NCBI GenBank assembly: GCA_902470035.1
Contig: CABREZ010000011.1
Span: 1-19,336 of the forward strand
Length of the DNA: 19,336 bases
Reading direction: 5' to 3'
Source: an uncultured Streptococcus sp.
Lineage (GTDB): Bacteria > Bacillota > Bacilli > Lactobacillales > Streptococcaceae
Position numbers and translations under genes: made by a program
The notes under the pieces: generated by a model
Database searches by the model: none
What the model was told of the DNA's origin: nothing
The model's input: the letters and a program-made list of their open reading frames with translations, nothing else
Part shown: positions 7,437 through 15,773 of the stretch, one piece after another
Layout: the number at the start of each line of letters is the position of its first letter
How positions within the stretch are numbered: position 1 is the first letter of the stretch

Positions 7437-8681
7437 TCAAATGATTCCTTTCTCTTGTAGCCGACTGAGTTGTTTTTGCCTCAATAGTCGACTTTCTTTT
7501 TTTCGTTCTTCTGTCACTCGATTTTGATGGCTCATGGATAACAATAAGCCAATCCCAATGAGGTTACTTACAATAGCGGATCCCCCTTGTGAGATAAAAG
7601 GCAAGGGAATTCCAGTGAGAGGCAAGATCCCCGTCACCGCCCCAATGTTCTCAAATATGTGGAAGACCAACATCATGATGAAACCTGTTGAGATATAGGT
7701 GTAAAATTGATTATTGGATTTCAGAGTAATTCGCAACATTTTATAAACTAAAAACATGTATAAGAGAAGGAGACCCAGTCCTCCTACAAATCCAAAATCT
7801 TCCGCAATGACCGTAAAAATCATATCACTCTCCCGGACAGGGATCAAAAGGTTGGATACATTAAAGCCTTGGCCCAATAAACCACCGCTTGCGATTGCCA
7901 ACTGTCCTTGAGCCTGTTGGAAAGTCATGGTTTGTGCATAATCAAAAGGATTTAACCAGGCTAAAATACGATTCATCTGATAGGTGGGCATCCCCAGAGT
8001 TTGATGAAGAAAGGCCCGCCCACCGTTTGATAGAAAGATGGCCAAAAAGAGAGCGATTCCCCCTGTGAGGGTTAAAAAGATTGGTAAAATGATTTTCCAG
8101 GAGACCCCTGAGATGAGGACTACCCCTGAGAAAATCGCCATAAATACCAAGGAGGTTCCAAAATCATGTTGGAAGGCTAAGAGCCCAATAACCGGTACGG
8201 TATAGGCAGCAATTTGTAGAATGAGAGAAAAGTCTTTTTTTAGCGTTCGCTCTTCTTCCCTATTGTTTCGTAAAAAATGAACAATCGAACGAGAGACCAT
8301 CAAGATATAAGAAATTTTCATAAATTCTGATGGTTGAAAGAGGCTAATCTCCTTATAGGATACCCAGTTTTTAGAACCAGTCGAAGCAACCAAGTTTGGG
8401 TTGTAAAAATAAAGGGGCAAGACCATTAAGACCAAACCAAAGACATACAAATAAGGCGTCACTTTCCATAAAAATTCTGTATTAAAGAGCATGACGACAA
8501 AACTAATCATACAGCCCAAAACAATCCAGGCAACCTGTTGGCCTAAAATGGGCCAAACCAGGTCAGGATAATCATTTGAAACTGCAATGTAGACTGCCAC
8601 CACTCCAAATGCCAACAATAACAAAACAGTGGTGATCAAGGAGAAATCTCCTCTAAGTTTGAAAGACTGACGTCTCTTCAT
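7437..8681 (-). CDS. rodA: Rod-shape SEDS peptidoglycan glycosyltransferase RodA
   Basis: This 414-residue SEDS-family membrane protein polymerises glycan strands from lipid II during peripheral growth, working with a class B PBP (PBP2b type in streptococci). About ten membrane segments are visible. SEDS hallmarks include STGSKNWVS near 100-108, FQPSEFMKI near 115-123, LNPFDYAQ near 243, and PVRESDMIFTVIAEDFGF, in which Asp286 corresponds to the catalytic aspartate of the family. The C-terminal IPLPFISQGGSAI is also typical. The choice of RodA over FtsW rests on resemblance to pneumococcal RodA as I remember it and on the neighbours (dinG upstream, DJ-1 then HAD-gyrB-ezrA downstream). The ATG at 8681 has an AAAGGGAG site, and the gene lies 16 nt after the YeiH-family gene. 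Confidence 0.93.
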   Translation of the reverse strand: MKRRQSFKLRGDFSLITTVLLLLAFGVVAVYIAVSNDYPDLVWPILGQQVAWIVLGCMISFVVMLFNTEFLWKVTPYLYVFGLVLMVLPLYFYNPNLVASTGSKNWVSYKEISLFQPSEFMKISYILMVSRSIVHFLRNNREEERTLKKDFSLILQIAAYTVPVIGLLAFQHDFGTSLVFMAIFSGVVLISGVSWKIILPIFLTLTGGIALFLAIFLSNGGRAFLHQTLGMPTYQMNRILAWLNPFDYAQTMTFQQAQGQLAIASGGLLGQGFNVSNLLIPVRESDMIFTVIAEDFGFVGGLGLLLLYMFLVYKMLRITLKSNNQFYTYISTGFIMMLVFHIFENIGAVTGILPLTGIPLPFISQGGSAIVSNLIGIGLLLSMSHQNRVTEERKKESRLLRQKQLSRLQEKGII

Positions 8682-8697
8682 TTTATCTCCCTTTCAT

Positions 8698-9705
8698 TTA
8701 GATTCCTAAAAAGTGTTGAAGTAGCAGACTAGAAATGGATACAGCTACCCAGGCAACAAGCCCGATAAGAAGAGGAGCTAGCCCTTGCTTGCGGAAGGCT
8801 TGAATAGACACATGACTGCCAATACCAACCAAGGCCATGGCCATCAAATAGTGTGACAACCACTTACAGAAGGGGATCCAAGAACTTGGAAACCAGCCAA
8901 AGGACGTCACTAAAGAGGCCAAAAGGAAGTAGAAAATAAACCAAGGAACAATTTTACTCAATTTCACTTGCTTCCCTTCTCGACCCTGTTTCGACCGTCC
9001 TAGAAGTTTTAGTCCCAACATCCCAAAACAGATCGGAATAATCATCAAAGCTCGGGTCAACTTCACAACCGTAGCCACTTCACCAGCTGCTTTACTATAG
9101 GAAAATGCGGCCGCTACAACAGATGAAGTATCATTAATGGCCGTTCCTGCCCAAAAACCAAATTGCCGATCCGTCATAGCAAGCAGGTGACCAAAGAAAG
9201 GAAAGAGGAAAACCGCTAGGATATTAAAGAAAAAGATAGTCGACATAGACAGAGCAATATCATTTTCATCAGCTTCTAGAACAGGAGAGGCTGCAGCGAT
9301 TGCAGAACCTCCACAAATTGCTGTCCCCATTCCAACCAAGGCTGTTAGGATCTTTGGAGCTTTTAAGAGGTAACCCACTGCAAAAGCAGAGAGAAAGGCA
9401 ATACTGATGGTCGGTAAACTAATGACCAAAGAAGACAGCCCCAATTGGGTCACCTTTTGAAAGGACAAGGTAAAGCCCATCAAGATAATCGAATATTGCA
9501 AGAGTTTTTTCCCTGAATAGGCTAGACCCGGCCTACTATTTTGAGGAAAGAGTTGACTAGCATTCAAGAGAATCCCACATAGGATAGCAAAGAGACTAGA
9601 TCCAAGGATAGGCACTGCTTTTCCTAATAGCATAGATAGTCCTGCTCCAATAGCTGCAATCATAACACCTGGAATATACGGGCTCCAATTAGTTTTATTA
9701 TTCAT
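8698..9705 (-). CDS. YeiH/UPF0324 family membrane protein (putative exporter)
   Basis: This 335-residue protein with about ten hydrophobic segments belongs to the UPF0324/YeiH family (PF03601). Family-typical segments are LTALVGMGTAICGGSAIAAASPV and FWAGTAINDTSSVVAAAF. Members have been proposed to export sulfate or sulfonated compounds, but the substrate here is not known. The ATG at 9705 has AGGAG 5 nt upstream and lies 1 nt after the dinG stop codon. A longer frame beginning with TTG at 9729 overlaps dinG and lacks a site, so I reject it. It sits between dinG and rodA with no obvious functional link; from memory these two are often adjacent in other streptococci, so this gene may be an insertion into a conserved cluster. 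Confidence 0.9.
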   Translation of the reverse strand: MNNKTNWSPYIPGVMIAAIGAGLSMLLGKAVPILGSSLFAILCGILLNASQLFPQNSRPGLAYSGKKLLQYSIILMGFTLSFQKVTQLGLSSLVISLPTISIAFLSAFAVGYLLKAPKILTALVGMGTAICGGSAIAAASPVLEADENDIALSMSTIFFFNILAVFLFPFFGHLLAMTDRQFGFWAGTAINDTSSVVAAAFSYSKAAGEVATVVKLTRALMIIPICFGMLGLKLLGRSKQGREGKQVKLSKIVPWFIFYFLLASLVTSFGWFPSSWIPFCKWLSHYLMAMALVGIGSHVSIQAFRKQGLAPLLIGLVAWVAVSISSLLLQHFLGI

Positions 9706-9706
9706 T

Positions 9707-12166
9707 TCAACTCCTAAATTGTTCAACAACTTCTTTTACCTCTCCTGTCTTAGCAATGACAAGAGGAGCTATTTTCTCAAGACTGGCTTGGATCTGCGAG
9801 CCATATTGACGGTTTAATAAGCGTTGATCTAATAAAATGACCAGAGATTCTTGCTCGCTCGAACGACTCGAGCGTCCAAGAGCCTGCTTCAAGCGTAAGA
9901 TAGCTAGTGGCAAACTATAATCATAGAAAGGATTTTTCCCTTCTAGACGCAAGGTCTCATGCAGCTTTTGTACAAAGAAGTCACTTGGATTATCAAAAGG
10001 AATGCGAGGAATGACTTGAATGATTTTTGCTTGCTGGGCAAAATCGACTCCCTCCCAAAAACTACCGGATCCTAAAAGGACAGAAGCTTCCCCTCTATCA
10101 AATCGCCGTTTAATATTTGCCGCTTCGCCATTTTTATACTGAGCCAGATGGCTCACTGTCATCTGATGTGAAGTCGCTAGAAGCAAGTCTTTGGACGTAA
10201 ACAAGGCAAAGAGAGGCAAGCCAGTAGCTGCTAGCTCATTCAAATATCCTGCTAAAGAGATTGCTAATTCCTCTTGAGTCAGGTTGGTTAAATCAGGAAA
10301 TTCTCGATCGATAAAGATGGTTTGACCTTGATGATAGGATAGTTCTTTCCCGATGAATTGGTAGTTCTCAATTCCTAAAATCGAAGCTAGATTGACCTTT
10401 TTACTAATCGATAAGGTAGCTGAGACCAAGAGAAGTCTGGTGGTCGTCGGAATAAAGTCCTGAAGGGAAACTAATCCCTCTCTTCCAGACTGCAAGCGAA
10501 TCATCGGATGCTGGTCCTCTTGTGTCCGATCCATCCAAAAAATTTGAAAACGAGGATCAAAGACCGTTTTTAATTCCGCTAAAACTGGACTGTCTAGTTC
10601 AGATAAATCCTGGCGAATCTTTTTCACCTGTTCCGCTGTTAGTTCGACCTTTCTGCTACCCGATTCAAGATGTTTGAGTAGAGCATTCAATTCAAATTGG
10701 AGACTTTCAAGGATCCGTCGTTTCAACAAGGATTTTTCTATTTCAATCTCCCGTTGCAGATCTAGCATGAAATCTGATAAGGATAAGGAAGCCCTTGAAA
10801 ACTGCTCCAATGAAAAATAAAGTTTTTGTGCTTCATCAACCACTAGAGTCCGATTTTCTATTAGAGAAGGATCATCCTCTAATCGAGTCAATAAATAGGC
10901 ATGATTGGTGAGCAAGACTCGACTCATTTTAGCTTTTTCCTGACCGAGACGCCAAAAATCTTCTGTGTAAAATAAAGATTTTTTTGATAGTTTCCCATCA
11001 TGACGGATTCGTTGAACAAAATTCCCGTAGCGATGAAGCTGCCCCACTTCGTTTAGATCACCCGTCCTTGTTTGGGTCAACCAGACTAGCAATTGCATTT
11101 TGAACCGATTCAAGAGACGATTTTCTTCTGGTTCATGAAGCATTTTAAAGAACTCATCCAACTTTAAATAATTTTGAGGACTTTTTAAACTATGAAAAGA
11201 GGTCTGAAAAACGGCCTCAATTTTCTTTGCTTCCTGTTGCATGATTTGGTCTTGCAAGACCTTGGTCGGAACACTAACAACAATCTGGTCCTTTGTATGC
11301 GCTAGTATAGGAAGAAGGTACCCATAGGTTTTTCCAATACCAGTAGGTCCCTCGACAAAGGTAGCTATATTTCTAGAGGACTGAAGACTTTCTTCAATCG
11401 ACTGAGCAAACTCTTTCTGCAAGGGGCGGGGTTCCATCCCCATTAACTGGATATTAATAGCAAACTGATCAGAAAAATTCTTAGCATCTCTTCTCATAAG
11501 AGGCTTACGAAGAAAAATCCCATGGTGGGATGTCAAGTCCTCATCATGAAAAGCTAGCGTATCCTCGAAAGCATCCTCCATCAAGAGTCTCGATTCGTAA
11601 ATTAGATTATCAGAAAATGACAGCAAGGTTTCCACCAATTCTCTTGGTAGGGAAGCAATCGTTTCACGAATCTTAAGAAATAGCTTTGCGGTTGCTTGAG
11701 CATCTGAGATGGCTGAATGAGCATGGTCTAAGGGAATCGCAAATTCTTCGCATAGGCTACTTAAATTGTATCTTTCTAAAGTTGGGAAAAAGACTTGAGC
11801 CAATTCAACCGTGTCGATCCGGGGTGTTATGAGCTCAAATCCTTCCCAAAACAAAGATTCTGCCAAGAGATTAGCATCAAATTTGACATTATGAGCCACA
11901 AAGACAGCATCTTCTATCAGTTCGTATACTTCCCTGGCTACCTGAGAAAAATCCGGTGCCTTCTTTAGTTGCCGATTGGTAATTCCAGTCAGTTGGCGAA
12001 TATGTTCATCTAGTTCCTCATGCGGGTTGACGTCTGTCTCATAGCTCTCTACAATCTGCCCATCTTGAATGATGACAATCCCGATTTGAATAATTTTTGC
12101 ATTGCTGCTAGCACTGGTCGCTTCCAGGTCCACGACAGCATATTTTCTTTTAACATTCGTCGTCAT
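9707..12166 (-). CDS. dinG: DinG-like bifunctional 3'-5' exonuclease/helicase-fold protein
   Basis: This 819-residue protein joins a DnaQ-type exonuclease domain (about 1-170) to an XPD/DinG-type superfamily 2 helicase. The exonuclease has a full DEDDh set: DLE (Asp13, Glu15), HNVKFD (Asp97) and HSAISDAQAT (His150, Asp155). The helicase part has RPLQ (247-250), Walker A EGPTGIGKT (272-280), DEAQ (444-447), SATL (582-585) and QALGRSSR (761-768). The only cysteine is Cys139, so the 4Fe-4S cluster of E. coli DinG is absent. This is the Gram-positive form, which in Staphylococcus aureus was reported to act as an exonuclease rather than a helicase. It heads the operon dinG-YeiH-rodA-DJ-1. The ATG at 12166 has no Shine-Dalgarno, and the next in-frame methionine comes after the exonuclease domain. 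Confidence 0.95.
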   Translation of the reverse strand: MTTNVKRKYAVVDLEATSASSNAKIIQIGIVIIQDGQIVESYETDVNPHEELDEHIRQLTGITNRQLKKAPDFSQVAREVYELIEDAVFVAHNVKFDANLLAESLFWEGFELITPRIDTVELAQVFFPTLERYNLSSLCEEFAIPLDHAHSAISDAQATAKLFLKIRETIASLPRELVETLLSFSDNLIYESRLLMEDAFEDTLAFHDEDLTSHHGIFLRKPLMRRDAKNFSDQFAINIQLMGMEPRPLQKEFAQSIEESLQSSRNIATFVEGPTGIGKTYGYLLPILAHTKDQIVVSVPTKVLQDQIMQQEAKKIEAVFQTSFHSLKSPQNYLKLDEFFKMLHEPEENRLLNRFKMQLLVWLTQTRTGDLNEVGQLHRYGNFVQRIRHDGKLSKKSLFYTEDFWRLGQEKAKMSRVLLTNHAYLLTRLEDDPSLIENRTLVVDEAQKLYFSLEQFSRASLSLSDFMLDLQREIEIEKSLLKRRILESLQFELNALLKHLESGSRKVELTAEQVKKIRQDLSELDSPVLAELKTVFDPRFQIFWMDRTQEDQHPMIRLQSGREGLVSLQDFIPTTTRLLLVSATLSISKKVNLASILGIENYQFIGKELSYHQGQTIFIDREFPDLTNLTQEELAISLAGYLNELAATGLPLFALFTSKDLLLATSHQMTVSHLAQYKNGEAANIKRRFDRGEASVLLGSGSFWEGVDFAQQAKIIQVIPRIPFDNPSDFFVQKLHETLRLEGKNPFYDYSLPLAILRLKQALGRSSRSSEQESLVILLDQRLLNRQYGSQIQASLEKIAPLVIAKTGEVKEVVEQFRS

Positions 12167-12176
12167 AGCACTTAAA

Positions 12177-12187
12177 ATTATATCATT
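12177..12187 (-). promoter_or_regulatory. Extended -10 promoter of the dinG operon (near-leaderless)
   Basis: AATGATATAAT on the minus strand contains a perfect TGNTATAAT. Ten bases separate it from the dinG ATG, so a leader of only about 3-5 nt is expected, and no AGGAG-like sequence is present. No matching -35 was found at usual spacing. Confidence 0.7.
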
Positions 12188-12201
12188 TTCCGACTCGCTT
12201 T

Positions 12202-12245
12202 GCTTGGTATTTTAATGACATTGAAGGAGCTAAATTCAACCAAGC
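12202..12245. repeat. Spaced inverted repeat in the dinG/MBL divergent region
   Basis: GCTTGGT (12202-12208) and ACCAAGC (12239-12245) form a perfect 7-bp inverted repeat with a 30-nt spacer, extendable by one G-U pair as plus-strand RNA. Its role is unknown, and a 7-bp match at this distance could be chance. A weak plus-strand promoter for the downstream gene could overlap the right arm (GATAAT at 12246-12251, with TTGAAG 19 bp upstream). Confidence 0.3.
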
Positions 12246-12325
12246 GATAATTCTTCGGTCTCCAGAGGCGTTTTAGTCAGCTATTTTACCATATTTTTGA
12301 TAGACTAATAGAGAAAGGAGCTCTT

Positions 12326-12967
12326 ATGAAAATCCACCGCATTGTCAACCCCATCGCTTATGAAAACACCTACCTACTTGAAAATGAAAATGATCTTCTC
12401 GTTGTTGATCCTGGTAGTGCCTGGGAGAATATTCGAAACCGCATTGATCAGCTCGCAAAACCAATTGCTGCTATTCTCCTCACCCATACCCACTACGACC
12501 ATATCATGAGTTTAGAGAAGGTGCGGGAAACTTATGGCCATCCACCTGTTTATGTAGATGCTCATGAAGCGACCTGGCTCCAAAGTCCTGTGGACAATCT
12601 TTCCGGACTAGACCGCCATTCTGATTTAATGGATGTGGTCTGCCAGCCAGCCGAAGAGCATTTTAACTACCAAACAGATTATCATTTGAAGAATTTCCAT
12701 TTTTATGTCCTTCACACACCAGGACATTCCATCGGAGGGGTCTCCTTGGTCTTTCCTGATGACCACTTTGTCTTGACAGGAGATGCTCTTTTCCGAGAAA
12801 CTATTGGACGGACCGATTTGCCGACAGGAAGTGGTCCCCAACTCCTTGAAAGTATTGAGACACAATTACTCACTCTTCCATCCTCTTATACAGTTTACCC
12901 AGGACATGGTAATGACACCACCATCGGTCATGAAAAAATGTTTAATCCCTTCTTTCGAAATCGTTAA
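12326..12967 (+). CDS. Metallo-beta-lactamase-fold hydrolase (glyoxalase II-like)
   Basis: This 213-residue cytoplasmic protein of the MBL superfamily belongs to the short YcbL/glyoxalase II-like type. The metal-binding set is complete: THTHYDH (His54, His56, Asp58, His59), HTPGHS (His134), TGDALF (Asp153) and YPGHG (His194), giving a binuclear site. Many members hydrolyse thioesters such as S-lactoylglutathione analogues, but the extra C-terminal domain of true glyoxalase II is missing and the substrate is not known. The ATG at 12326 has an AAAGGAG site 5 nt upstream. The gene is transcribed alone, divergent from dinG and convergent with ftsX. Its stop codon abuts the shared terminator. Confidence 0.92.
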   Translation: MKIHRIVNPIAYENTYLLENENDLLVVDPGSAWENIRNRIDQLAKPIAAILLTHTHYDHIMSLEKVRETYGHPPVYVDAHEATWLQSPVDNLSGLDRHSDLMDVVCQPAEEHFNYQTDYHLKNFHFYVLHTPGHSIGGVSLVFPDDHFVLTGDALFRETIGRTDLPTGSGPQLLESIETQLLTLPSSYTVYPGHGNDTTIGHEKMFNPFFRNR

Positions 12968-12995
12968 AAAGGAAGTTCAGATGAACTTCCTTTTT
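12966..12995. terminator. Bidirectional terminator between MBL gene and ftsX
   Basis: AAAAAGGAAGTTCA pairs with TGAACTTCCTTTTT around GA (effective loop AGAT). A and T runs lie on both sides, so it can end the MBL transcript rightward and the prfB-ftsEX transcript leftward. Confidence 0.92.
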
Positions 12996-13004
12996 TGTAT
13001 ATTC

Positions 13005-13931
13005 TTAAATCTTCAAGAAACGTCTCATTGAAATTGATGAGCCAATCGCTCCGATTAAAATACCGAGACCAAACAGTCCTCCGACCATAATCGGAACAAG
13101 AAGGTTTGGACTATATAAGAACAATTTCTGATCTTGTAGGGTATTGTACATAGACTTGTAGACAATATTATAGACATAATAAAGCAAGAGAGCTGGTGGA
13201 ATTGCACCAATCAAGCCAATCCAGGCACCTTCCAGAAGGAATGGAGCACGAATATAGCCACTCTTAGCACCTACCAGACGCATAATCTTGATTTCTCGAC
13301 TTCGTGAAATAATGGTAATCCGAATCGTATTAGAAATCAAGAAGACCGCGATAAAGATTAGTAAACCAGCACCAATCAAGCCCCAAATACGGATGAAGTT
13401 CCCGAGAGCAAAGAGACGTTGAGTATCAACTCCTCCATCTTTTACTTCAGATACCCCTTCGATTTTCTTAGCGGCCTTGGAAACTTCTTTTACATACTTA
13501 GGAGCCGTTGTCTCTACAAAATAGGCATCATAGAGTGGATTGGCATCACCGTCAAAAATTTTCCAGTTGTTACCGGCAGTCTTGATCAAGTTTTCATATT
13601 GTTCTTCCTTGCTGGAGAACTCAACCTTATCAACATTCTTCATGGCTGTCAACGCATTATAGACTTTCTTGTAGTCCTCATTATCAACCATCTGGCCTTC
13701 TTTTTCAATCTGCTGGCTTTGATCTTGGATATCCTTGCGCATATAGACAACAATCCGTACACTATTTTGAATATCATCTGATAGCTTGATCGTATTCGCA
13801 ATAACTGAGGCAAAAATCGCTACAAGTCCAAGTGTAATCATCACCGAACTAACTGCAGCAATGGTCATCCAGCCATTCCGTTTTAAACTTTTAAATGATT
13901 CAATGAGATGGCGGAAAAATCTTCTAATCAT
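13005..13931 (-). CDS. ftsX: Cell division ABC transporter-like permease FtsX
   Basis: FtsX is the membrane partner of FtsE. In streptococci the FtsEX complex activates the septal peptidoglycan hydrolase PcsB from outside the membrane. Starting at MIRRFFRHLIESFKSLKRNG it has 308 residues, the usual length. One membrane segment lies at about 22-47 (TIAAVSSVMITLGLVAIFASV), then a large extracellular domain of about 130 residues, then three segments in the C-terminal half with the FtsX/MacB-type ISNTIRITIISRSREIKIMRLVGA between them. The ATG at 13931 has a GGAAGGAGAG site inside ftsE and overlaps the ftsE end by 8 nt, implying coupled translation. A frame open 21 codons further upstream is rejected as a start. 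It is the last gene of the operon. Confidence 0.97.
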   Translation of the reverse strand: MIRRFFRHLIESFKSLKRNGWMTIAAVSSVMITLGLVAIFASVIANTIKLSDDIQNSVRIVVYMRKDIQDQSQQIEKEGQMVDNEDYKKVYNALTAMKNVDKVEFSSKEEQYENLIKTAGNNWKIFDGDANPLYDAYFVETTAPKYVKEVSKAAKKIEGVSEVKDGGVDTQRLFALGNFIRIWGLIGAGLLIFIAVFLISNTIRITIISRSREIKIMRLVGAKSGYIRAPFLLEGAWIGLIGAIPPALLLYYVYNIVYKSMYNTLQDQKLFLYSPNLLVPIMVGGLFGLGILIGAIGSSISMRRFLKI

Positions 13932-14616
13932 CGTATCCGTACTCTCCTTCCGCTTCATCCCGTACAACACGGCCATTTTCAATGGCGATAACACGGTGAC
14001 GAAGTGTATTTACAATTTGGCTATTATGAGTTGCCATCAAAACAGTGGTACCTTGCAAATTAATTCGCTCTAAGAGATTCATAATTTCCCAAGAGTTATC
14101 TGGGTCCAAGTTCCCTGTTGGTTCGTCCGCAATCAATACTTTAGGATTGTTGACGATGGCACGCGCGATAGCGATCCGTTGTTGTTCACCACCTGAAAGC
14201 TCATTTGGGAATGAACGAACCTTGTGTTTCAAACCAACAAGATCCAAAACTTCCATTACGCGTTTTTTAATGTTTCTACGACGCTCTCCAATTACTTCCA
14301 TTGCGTAGGCAATATTTTCATAAACAGTCTTTTTAGGAAGCAATTTGTAGTCTTGGAAGACTACCCCAACGTTCCGACGCAACATCGGAATATCACGTTT
14401 TTTGATTTTATCTAAATCAAAACCAGCAACTTTCAAGCTACCTTTATCATGCTTCACCTCACGGTAAAGTAAGCGAATAAAGGTTGATTTACCTGCACCA
14501 GAAGGTCCTACAATATAGGCAAATTCTCCTGGTTCAATATGAACGGTCACTCCTCGAAGAGCTGTCGTTCCGTTGTCATACTTTTTGACAACATCTTTCA
14601 TTTCAATCATTGACAT
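13924..14616 (-). CDS. ftsE: Cell division ATP-binding protein FtsE
   Basis: FtsE is the cytoplasmic ATPase of the FtsEX complex that gates septal wall hydrolysis. With the ATG at 14616 it has 230 residues, the standard length. Visible ABC motifs are Walker A GPSGAGKST (37-45), Q-loop VFQD (Gln88), signature LSGGEQQR (140-147), Walker B LIADEP (161-166), D-loop GNLD and H-loop ATHN (His197). AAAGGA precedes this ATG by about 11 nt. A longer version beginning with GTG at 14637 would use codons lying over that ribosome binding site, so I reject it. The gene lies 42 nt after prfB and overlaps ftsX by 8 nt. Confidence 0.97.
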   Translation of the reverse strand: MSMIEMKDVVKKYDNGTTALRGVTVHIEPGEFAYIVGPSGAGKSTFIRLLYREVKHDKGSLKVAGFDLDKIKKRDIPMLRRNVGVVFQDYKLLPKKTVYENIAYAMEVIGERRRNIKKRVMEVLDLVGLKHKVRSFPNELSGGEQQRIAIARAIVNNPKVLIADEPTGNLDPDNSWEIMNLLERINLQGTTVLMATHNSQIVNTLRHRVIAIENGRVVRDEAEGEYGYDD

Positions 14617-14658
14617 GTATTGAAAATTCCTTTCCACATTTTATATAGAAGGAGGACT

Positions 14659-15754
14659 TTAATTGAGACGCCATTTTAAATAGGCATCAATAAAGCCATC
14701 AATATCTCCGTCCATTACTTTATCAACTTGGGCTACTTCATAGCTTGTACGGTGGTCTTTCACCATGGTGTATGGAGTAAAGACGTAGGAGCGAATCTGA
14801 CTTCCCCAGGTGATTTCTTTTTTATCACCCTTTAAGGAATCCACTTCAGCTGCCTTCTTTTCTTGCTCCAATTGATAAAGTTTTGCCTGCAACATTTTCA
14901 TTGCACGGTCACGGTTTCCGTACTGAGTCCGGTCAACTGTCGAAGCAACCACAATCCCTGTCGGGATATGGGTCAAACGAACACCTGTTGAAACCTTGTT
15001 GACATTCTGTCCACCAGCTCCACCCGAACGGAAGGTATCCATCTTGATATCGTCATCTCGGACTTCTACTTCAATTGTATCATCCAATTCTGGCATGACT
15101 TCAACTGACGTGAAGGAAGTATGGCGACGTTTAGCTGAGTCGAATGGCGAGATTCGTACCAAACGGTGAACGCCCATTTCAGATTTCAACAACCCATAGG
15201 CATGCGGTCCTTCGAAAGACAGCGTAACAGATTTAATCCCAGCCTCGTCTCCTGCCTGGTAGTCCAAGACTTCCACCTTGAAACCATGAGCATTTCCGAA
15301 GCGAGTATACATCCGAAGAAGCATATCTCCCCAGTCCTGAGCCTCAGTACCTCCAGATCCCGGATGGATTTCCAAGATTGCATTATTATTATCATAGGGT
15401 TCTGACAAGAGAAGCGTCATTTCATAACTGGTCATCATCTTATCCAACTCTATCAACTTCTCTTCTAGCTCTTCGTGAACGGATTCATCTTCTGAGAGAA
15501 ACTCAAGAAGGATTTCGGATTCATCAAACAAGTCTGTCATTTGATGGAAATTCTCATAGGTTTGTTTCAACTCATTTAATTCCTGGGACGTTTTTTGCGC
15601 TGCAATATTATCATCCCAAAAATCAGGTTCTGTCATTTTGTTTTCCAAAATGGCAATTTCTTCTTCCAGACCCTCTAAGTCAAAGAGACCCCCTGAAAGA
15701 AGCTAATTTTTCACGATTCGCGTCAATTTTCTGACGGATTTCTGAAATATCCAT
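14659..15754 (-). CDS. prfB: Peptide chain release factor 2 with programmed +1 frameshift
   Basis: RF2 recognises UGA and UAA and triggers peptide release. The gene is split by the classic autoregulatory frameshift. From ATG 15754 the first 24 codons (MDISEIRQK...FRGSL) end at an in-frame TGA (15682-15680). A +1 shift at CTT skips base 15682 and continues with GAC at 15681, giving a 364-residue protein of normal length. The frameshift site reads AGGGGGTCTCTTTGAC, with the internal Shine-Dalgarno-like AGGGGG three bases before CTT. The C-terminal part has SPF (about 202-204), the tripeptide that reads the stop codon, and GGQ (about 247-249), the catalytic motif. AGAGG lies upstream of the ATG. 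It heads the prfB-ftsE-ftsX operon. Confidence 0.97.
15679..15694 (-). promoter_or_regulatory. RF2 programmed frameshift signal
   Basis: AGGGGGTCTCTTTGAC contains an internal Shine-Dalgarno-like AGGGGG, a CTT slippery codon and an in-frame TGA followed by C, a poor termination context. It differs from the E. coli signal (TAT in place of TCT) only in a position that should not matter for slippage. Low RF2 lets the ribosome slip +1 and make more RF2. Confidence 0.96.
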
Positions 15755-15773
15755 AAGTACCTCTTTCTAAGTA

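Noticed and set aside
9707..9729. Longer YeiH-family start overlapping dinG
   Set aside because: The start would be TTG without a ribosome binding site, whereas ATG 9705 has AGGAG at good distance and abuts the dinG stop codon.
12202..12245. Divergent-region inverted repeat as a riboswitch or mobile repeat (BOX/RUP)
   Set aside because: Arms are only 7 bp with a 30-nt spacer, and I do not recognise BOX, RUP or riboswitch core sequence. Kept only as a low-confidence repeat.
13932..13994. 21-codon N-terminal extension of ftsX
   Set aside because: It lies inside ftsE, has no suitable site, and would make FtsX longer than the usual 308 residues; ATG 13931 has GGAAGGAGAG.
15648..15679. prfB read as a single frame starting at TTG 15648
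   Set aside because: The upstream ATG, ribosome binding site, promoter and canonical frameshift signal show the gene starts at 15754.
15378..15734. 118-codon open frame on the plus strand across the start of prfB
   Set aside because: Antisense to prfB including its frameshift site; no ribosome binding site and no family resemblance.
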